In this document: positions 57,408 through 64,000 of the stretch, in pieces
How positions within the stretch are numbered: the stretch's first letter is position 1
Layout: each line of letters begins with the position of its first letter
Source: Aphelenchoides besseyi
Taxonomy: Eukaryota > Nematoda > Chromadorea > Rhabditida > Aphelenchoididae
Direction: 5' to 3'
NCBI GenBank assembly: GCA_024699855.1
Contig: JAMPIQ010000002.1
Coordinates: 744,001-808,000, forward strand
Length of the DNA stretch: 64,000 nucleotides
Notes under the pieces: model-generated
The model's database searches: none
What the model saw: the letters and a program-made list of their open reading frames with translations, nothing else
Told to the model about the DNA's origin: nothing
Made by a program: the position numbers and the translations under genes

Positions 57408-57773
57408 TTGTCAAACAGGATAGATGTGGGCAGCAATCCATCGACTTTATCAAGTTTCGAGGTGATTGCCGTTGAAGTTCTCGATTCTAATCCGTTTCAG
57501 GGTCCAACTCTAGTCAGCGCCCCGCTGGGTATGTTCGACTGTTATAAACAAAAAGCCAAAGATGCAAAAGAGAACGTAATACCGAACTCCACCAAAAGCG
57601 GCCAAGAAGAAATGGACGAGCAAGAAATGCTCATCAAGTTTCAACAAGATGTGAGTTAACGAACGCGGTTTGGCTGAATACTCCGATTGCAGTTCTTTAC
57701 TTTGTCCTTCGAACAACGTGCTGTTATTGTGCGGCAAATGAAAGTGTTCAAGGAAGCGTCCAATCTCAGCTAA
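57408..57773 (+). CDS. Small helical protein, second cistron copy 2 (start uncertain)
   Basis: Exons 57408-57461, 57501-57650 and 57693-57773 match the three exons of the gene at 34328-34675; the last exon reads FFTLSFEQRAVIVRQMKVFK and has the same 81-nt length. At the position of the copy 1 ATG this copy has TTG and no in-frame ATG until MFDCYKQK in exon 2. Either a non-AUG or internal start is used, or the copy is losing function. Confidence 0.5.
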
Positions 57774-59737
57774 ATCTCAAAACTTTTACTGGTTCTTATC
57801 GTTGACTATAAGTTTGAATAAACGCTAACATTCTCCGGTTCGATTGTAACGCAATGTTTCTTGTTGAAGTAACTGAAATCGTTCTTTGCTTTTAAGTTTC
57901 TTCTCGAAACATTTGCTGGTCAAATAAATTCGTTCATTGGCGTCGACGAATGATTTGTCAAGTGTATTTGATCAAAAAAGCGGTCAACTTTCAATTGCTT
58001 ATTAAGCAAATGGATTGCGATAGGATCTAAATCTGATAGCTGTAGCGGCAAGCTTAATATGATGTGTTTTCTGGAAAGCAATCGGAACAAAACTGAGCGA
58101 ATAGGATTGATGGTTGCGAATTGAAGTGACTAAAATACAAAGTCTACTGGGCTGTGAATTGAGGCTGCTGATGTGGCTAATAAGAAATAGAAGTTAAGTC
58201 TTAAGGTGTGAAGAGCATCAATGGCAGTACCGAAAGATGTCGATAAGGTCATGAATATCATTATAGTTGTCACTGGTGCTACACAGTCTCAAAAGCATTG
58301 ACTGCTAGAGCAATTAACCGACGAGTCCATGAATGAGAAGGTGAACGAAACAAAAAGAAACGAACTGAAGATGTACATTCCCAATACGAATGGTACGAGA
58401 TGTCAAATGTTGAGAAGGAAATAGAAACAGAAATTCCACATAGTTTGATGCAACAACAAGTACTTCAAGATGTGCATTGACTTTGTGAAGCCGCGACTGA
58501 TGATCAAGATTGAAAGAGTGGCGGTCACAAGTTCAAGATACGTTTGAGTTGCCTAATAGTCGAAGATTGCTGTAGTGTTCGGAAGATTCTTCTCAACACC
58601 ACATTGCTATAAAGATAAACGGCATTTATTGTCAAATAGAAGTTGAAAACCGTTTTCTGTTCGCGTAAGGACTTCCACCTGTTTGTTGCTTCAACTGCTC
58701 ATTTCGTGGAATTTGCAGTTAAAAGTAATGAGGTCCACGAAGTTGAATTCAATTCGCTTATTCTCGAAGTGCTTTAAGCTTTTGGTCGGGAATTTTCAGT
58801 TTCAAAAACTCGGTTCAATTCCGTCAACTGTCGAATCGTTTCTTTTGGTCAATAAACGGCTCTCGATTTATCAGTCGCTTTTAAGTGCCGTTCGGTCGAG
58901 AGTTTTTGCGGTGTAAAAAATCGGCCGCCGCTCTTTCGCGTTTTACTTGAAATTCCGTTTCTTTGCGCCGTTTGCCATGAAAACCCAGAGCACGCTTTCG
59001 GAATGCAAACATCCGATTAGAAGTCCGAGAAGACTGCGCGAGAAATAGGAAGTGAAATCGCAAGAAATCGAGAATCCTTGATAAAAAGGGAGGATTTGAG
59101 ATAACCAACGAATTCAAGGCTTATTAGAAATAGCATTCGATAGCTAGAATGATGACAATTAGAATCTCTATAGCGAAAATGTGGCACACGGAGAGACCTC
59201 AAGACAACAACTCTGTTGACGACTTTAATTCAAACGCGCAGCAAAGTGGGAATTCAAAGATTAGTACGTAAGTATTGGAACTGAAGCACTACAGTACTAC
59301 AAGGTACGCACTTCAAGGCCGTTGATTATAATTATGCAATTATCGGAATTCGACAAAACCTTTGGAACTCATTGATTATCTTGAAATAAAGGGAAATTAT
59401 TACATGGAATTTCATAAGAACGTTAAAGAATCTAGTGGAAAAGTGATGATTCACATGGATTATAACTAAGAACTTGGATTCTGTTGGATAGTAAGGAGCT
59501 TTTAAGTCGTTAGCATTGATGTTTGAATTTCGATTGAGGTCACGATCGGCGTTGCATTTTACTATACGGAAGAAGTTGTTGCTAACTGTCTATGTAGTCG
59601 TCAGTTTGAGCTTCCGCGGAATAAAAGTCGGTGTCACAGTATTGTTTGGTGCTCAAGATGCAAACGGAAAGTGTATTCAGACGAAAACTTGTTAACTGCA
59701 GAAAAAAGCATGAGAATTGATTGAGCACACGGGAGTC
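57774..59737. other. Intergenic, nothing recognised
   Basis: A GC-rich patch at 58920-58980 contains GCGGCCGATTTTTTACACCGC, closely similar to a patch at 2741-2762; both lie in short basic frames. No supportable gene. Confidence 0.3.
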
Positions 59738-61033
59738 TTACTGCAAGGAATCATCGAAGAAATCCGCGATACCGATTTCATTGCTTTCAAAATTGTAGCC
59801 GATGCAGAAATTGAACAGAAACGGCCAACCGAGAATCCAATTCGGCTCGTCGGCGTACACGCGCAGTCCAAGAGGTCGATTGTAGAGCGGCAAAACTTTA
59901 AGAAGACAATGCGGTGCGGAGCCAATCATCAAACGTGATGTTGGAATCAAGATCTCGTGATTATCGACTTTGAATTTGAGATCAAAGTCGCTGTCACAAA
60001 GGACATCGTAGCCATCAAAAGAGCGTCCGAGAATCATACCCGTCTTAAGAAGAACACGAACCTGATCATTGGGAATGTAGACGTAGCTGGTTGTCAAATC
60101 GAAATTCACCTGTAAATTTAATTTGCTGAGTGAACGTATCTTCCTACATAAACATTTGAATTGAAAGTTCGATTTTGGAACTCTACAGAATCGAATTTGA
60201 GTATCCAGGCAGCGCCTGATGCTTTCTTGTGCCACCAATTGAAACATTTTGCGTAGTTGTAATCCCCGACTGTCATCAGGGCACTCATATAAGCGATTGA
60301 CATAACTGGTTTCGCAATTCGATGTTGTTTGAATAACAAGTGGATAAAATTTGAGTCACCAGGTGCGAGTCCCAAAATCGATTGAAAGTTCAAAATAAAC
60401 CTATGCAACGCTCTAAGCATCCTAAAATTTCTAATACATACTTGAAATCCAAGATCATTCCATTTACGAACGACCAGTTCATTAAGTTCAAGGTCGATGT
60501 GTTGCTGAATTGCGCAGGTTTCAAGACAATGGTTTCCCGTGCAAGTTGACCAATTTGAGCGTAATGTCCACCCAAATTGCCTTTCCAAAATTTATCGATT
60601 AGTTCAAAGGTCGATGAGTTTGTGGAGTTGAAAAACGGGTATCTTTTAGTTGCGTAAATCGGTTTCATACACCACTCAGATTCGTCGAGTTTCTGACAAT
60701 GCGGTGGGCAATAGATGTCCGAGAAACTGGCTAGAAATTGGAGACCTGATGGTCTATTGGAATTAAACTCACGCTCATAACAGTAAGATGGACATTCGAG
60801 AGTGTTCAATTCGCCGCAGTTGGCGTTGACCACCAGAATAATATCGGTAGTGAGTGAAGGGGTTGCATACATCGTGTATGAGGGAGTGCCAACATTGATA
60901 CGAAAGCCTAGAAAATTGAACAAAAACACCTTAATACGAACGAACCCAGAGTGTCTAAATAGAGATTGTAGACCTCTTGACCGACTACTAGAGTAAATAA
61001 AGTGATGAAAACCCATATTACAAATTCGTGCAT
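59738..61033 (-). CDS. Secreted pepsin-fold (A1-like) protein, probably inactive, paralogue 1
   Basis: Exons 60946-61033, 60773-60907, 60442-60730, 60148-60400 and 59738-60109 encode 378 aa with a signal peptide (MHEFVIWVFITLFTLVVG). Layout follows aspartic peptidases: FRINVGTPSYTMY near residue 31, FQSILGLAPGDSN (flap-to-lobe NxILGL motif), a second-lobe VNFDLTTSYVYIP near 256 and the C-terminal NWILGWPFLFNFCIGYN. The first catalytic triad (DTGS) is replaced by PSLTTD, and the second is DLTTS with Asp kept but Gly lost. Proteolysis is therefore unlikely. Extra Cys pairs suggest an extracellular, disulphide-bonded protein. It is divergent with paralogue 2. Confidence 0.82.
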
Positions 61034-61625
61034 TCTACTCGTTTGATGTCTTGTTTTGAATTTTGGTAAACATAAGCGACGAAAAAGCTTAAGCCGCTCA
61101 GTTGGTGTTAATGCTCTTGTAAAGGTGCGTACAATACATCTAATACTGACGAGCGATTAGCGTTCGAAAGCACAATCAAGACTTCGTGTTGATTCGAAAA
61201 AGGTCCTCTTGTACCCTCACGTTGTAAGAATTACTGAACAGCTCAAATTCTATTCAAGGAAAATAAACAATATGTTTGATGCTTAAGTGAACCTTAACAC
61301 TAGTGTTGTGTCGTGTGGTTAGTTTATTCATTTGGACCAACAAAACAGAAAAAACACACCACGAAAAAACGTCGTTCAGGTCCGAAGTCGGCGACAAGTA
61401 AAAGGGAAAGGTCAACAATTACGGTGGGAGGAGGAGACCAGATGCGGGTCAGTTTTGGACTTAAGGAGTGCTCGATGCACAACAACTAGTTTTCGATTGT
61501 TTTCTTAAAACACTGCCTTTCAACGTTCTTCAGAATTTGTGAATGATAAGAGAATCTAATCGTACAAAAAGGTTCAGGTGTTTTATTGCTCTTCACTGCT
61601 CGCTCACGACCAATTGAAAAGCAGG
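61034..61625. promoter_or_regulatory. Divergent intergenic region between pseudo-peptidases
   Basis: 592 bp shared upstream region of two head-to-head paralogues. Purine-rich at 61375-61450. No named motif seen. Confidence 0.35.
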
Positions 61626-62933
61626 ATGCTCGTTTATTGTCACATTTTTCTTGCTGTCGTCACATCATCATGTGGCCAGAAGTTATTTGAAACGCCTATT
61701 GATAGGAATTTATGTAAGTACTATAAGTTTTCGACAAATTTAACTATTTGCCTTATGGACGTTGGAGTCTATATCGGTAATCCGAGAATGCAATTGATGG
61801 CTGGTTTCTCCATCGAGATGTCCAATACTTTTCTCATGGACGATACGTGTGGAGCGAAAAGAGATTGTGCGCGTTATTGCAATGATGGTGAGTAAAGAGA
61901 TAACAATGATTGATGCCTTTAGAAACTTTTGCTGTCATGTATTGCGAAAGTGATTGTCAATTCAATAACGAGATAATGTACTCCGTTTGTAATTCTGGGG
62001 ATTTACAATTGCAAGATGTTCAATTCGAGTATTTGCTAAGCGATTCGACAACTTTCAAGTTAAATGGAAAGATTTGGAATGGTCGTACATGGTTCAGCAA
62101 TTTGCTTTCCGGCAGATTCTTCACGGACAAGTTGGTTCTTACAAACGACTATCGCTACAATTCGACGTCAAATTTGGAGATTCAAAACGCCATTATGGTT
62201 GATGGATTGATGTTGGATGATATGTGAGTTGATTAAGTGACGGCTCTAACTGTTTTGAAGGTTGTTTGGTAGCAATGCGCTTTTGGGATTCGGACCGAAC
62301 GAGAATAACATTGTTTCGCAATTATTTGCGCAAAACTTGATTCCAAGTCCCATCGTTCATTTTACGTTAAGGCTCAGTGGCACTTATAGTCTGCTAAAAA
62401 TCGGCGATTACGGTGATGATCATTCGTGTATAGATTGGACTGAGCACTCTTCCAAACACAAAAATAGATGGGTTCTGGAGTTGGAGAAGGTGGAATTGAA
62501 TGGTATTCAATACAAGAAGAAAGTCAAGGTATGTTTCAATTAGAGTATCTCAACACATTTCCAGGCTTTAATAACCAATCATATAAAATATATCCACGTT
62601 CCCTCGGAGTTTATGAACAAACTTGTTGATGCGAATATCATAAAGAAACTAAACGAGACGGAAAGTGTGATCCGAAATTTTGATTACTTTGTCGACTGCG
62701 ATCAATTATTGGAGCTGCAGATGATCGTCGATGGTCGTCTATGGACCATTCCAAATTCTTTTTTACAATGGAATTCCGAAACAAACATGTGTATTCCACT
62801 TTTCAAACAAATCGATCTGTCTCGTTATGATACAGAGATCGACATGATATTTGGAATGCCGTTTTTGAATCGTTTTTGTGTTAGTTTTGACTACGAAAGA
62901 ATGGTCATTCGTTTGGCTGAACAAATCGAATAA
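61626..62933 (+). CDS. Secreted pepsin-fold (A1-like) protein, probably inactive, paralogue 2
   Basis: Exons 61626-61713, 61768-61887, 61923-62223, 62261-62528 and 62565-62933 encode 381 aa; the 88-nt first exon and the phases of all introns match paralogue 1. The first intron is 54 nt, in frame and free of stops, so a retained-intron form of 399 aa is possible. Signal peptide MLVYCHIFLAVVTSSCG. YIGNPRMQL stands for the usual iGTPxQ; the first catalytic position reads FSIEMS and the second ALITNHIKYIHVP, so both catalytic Asp are lost. Family landmarks GFGPNENN and MIFGMPFLNRFCVSF remain. Confidence 0.8.
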
Positions 62934-63023
62934 ACTTTTTTCGTAATCCAAACGACAGTAGCCACTAAGACAGCAAGTCGGATGTTTGGTTTCAGTTTAT
63001 TTGGAGTCCACGGAAAGAAGGAT

Positions 63024-64000
63024 TTAACGGGAAATCGAAGCATTCGACTGTTTGAGATACAACAATTTGCCATCTTGTCGAATCTCAACAATTTCGAAGC
63101 GACTGTTCGGATTGTGCGTACGCACACGAAGTTGTTGATCGGTAATCAACTGCTTTCCTTCGACCAATGAGCGGATTCGAACAGTTGAAACGTGCTCGTA
63201 CAACGGGCCTTTTTGGCCATCACCAGTTTCAATCGGATCCCCTACAAACCCGTAGAAGTGGATAGAAGAAATTGAACTCACAAGTCGAAATCAAAGTGGA
63301 CGGCGATTGAATGCTCAATGGTTCCGGCTTGACTTCCGTTGGCGTAGCATAGACACTCGATGCCATGGTGTTGTTCTTGGGAGTCGAAGTCAAAGCCAAA
63401 GGTCCGGTGTTGGAAGCACGCGGAAGTTCCAGTTGTTGACTGTGATGGACCACCTCGTCTTTGATCGAATGAGACGGCGAAATCGACAGGAAACGCGCAC
63501 GATTTAACGGCGTCGGCACAGTCGGACGTGCGAGAGTTGGACGAGCCACCGCTTGAGGTGCCGAAGCCGTAAAGGATTGATGGATGTTCGAAATCGAGCG
63601 ATCCGAACGAGTTGCGATGGCGGTGCGTTCGGCCGGTGGTGGAGTGATCGAGCGTTCTTTAATGCACAGCTTTTGGTTCATTTTCATTTCTTCAGAACTC
63701 ACCACGTCCGGTCGAATGTTGAACGGGAGTACGAGAGCGCTCTAAAAGTTAAAATTGTTAAATCGACTCGATATCTCAAACTCACCACGTGCCGTACGAG
63801 TACTCAACGGTGGTGGAGTGCGTGAGCGATTCGAACCTGAAAGATTTTGTCGAAGATCAGAAGTTGGGAAGATGTAAACTCACGATCCGCCGATTGCGAG
63901 AGTTCGCGTTTCAAAAACTCTTGGTATTGACGATCCCAACTGCCGGGTTTGATGAAAAGTCGATTGACTGTCTTCTTGGAACGATTCAATTGAGCAATCT
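63024..64000 (-). CDS. Ser/Pro/Arg-rich protein, partial (5' end outside window)
   Basis: Exons 63885-64000 (open at the window edge), 63786-63836, 63703-63741, 63282-63656 and 63024-63241 join in phase. The visible N-part reads LFIKPGSWDRQYQEFLKREL, followed by a low-complexity region with repeated RSRTPP / RSRTPV / RSITPPP units (possible proline-directed kinase sites), then a Pro/Thr-rich linker with NRARFLSISPSHSIKDE, and a C-terminal folded-looking block LYEHVSTVRIRSLVEGKQLI then RFEIVEIRQDGKLLYLK. Cytoskeletal or nuclear scaffold roles would fit but I do not recognise the family. No signal peptide can be judged. Confidence 0.65.

Noticed and set aside
1..64000. CRISPR arrays, bacterial operons or rRNA genes
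   Set aside because: No regular spacer arrays, Shine-Dalgarno-led gene runs or rRNA-like conserved blocks were seen; the DNA is eukaryotic.

Overview
The window looks like nuclear DNA from a free-living, rhabditid-type nematode. Evidence: coding exons are interrupted by very short introns (mostly 37 to 55 nt, GT-AG with TTTCAG-like acceptors), CDS phases close across all well-modelled genes, and recognisable products are typical of nematodes (UNC-87 with seven CLIK repeats, an FkbM-type membrane protein, GH27 glycosidases, tandem vWA secreted protein, degenerate pepsin-like proteins). I see no bacterial operons. No species call is possible without a search.

Layout. 1-13.2 kb: gene-poor, with a few doubtful exons and two long domains in which one hexamer (ATTCCG, read on one strand only) recurs far above chance; polarity flips near 8.5 kb. 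13.2-26.2 kb: the gene-dense core. In order: a doubtful two-exon ORF (-), a small secreted peptide-hormone-like precursor (+), unc-87 (-), a tiny ORF (-), two divergent small secreted proline-rich genes (- and +), an FkbM methyltransferase-domain protein (+), two tail-to-tail GH27 alpha-N-acetylgalactosaminidase-type genes (+ and -) and a putative organelle-targeted protein (-). 26.2-30.8 kb: mobile-element debris, with a 1.28-kb fold-back element carrying 162-bp inverted arms, a LINE 3' fragment and tRNA-like sequences. 30.8-32.1 kb: an unrecognised six-exon gene.

34.3-35.5 kb holds a two-cistron unit (a 165-aa protein plus an 88-aa protein 8 bp downstream). It is duplicated in inverted orientation at 56.6-57.8 kb. 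The 313-bp upstream module is virtually identical in the two copies although the proteins have diverged strongly. 36.7-40.9 kb: a broken Polinton/Maverick-type protein-primed family-B DNA polymerase, minus strand. 41-47 kb: degenerate repeats, including units around a palindrome ACCTGT..ACAGGT. 49.2-50.6 kb: a secreted protein with two vWA domains. 50.6-55 kb: a third ATTCCG domain, with an inverted copy of the 8.1-8.5 kb repeat. 59.7-62.9 kb: two divergently transcribed pepsin-fold paralogues that both lack catalytic aspartates. 63-64 kb: the 3' part of a Ser/Pro-rich gene running off the window.

The genes do not form one pathway. The common theme is local duplication: inverted paralogue pairs with homogenised patches (GH27, the two-cistron unit, pseudo-peptidases), in a region rich in inverted repeats.
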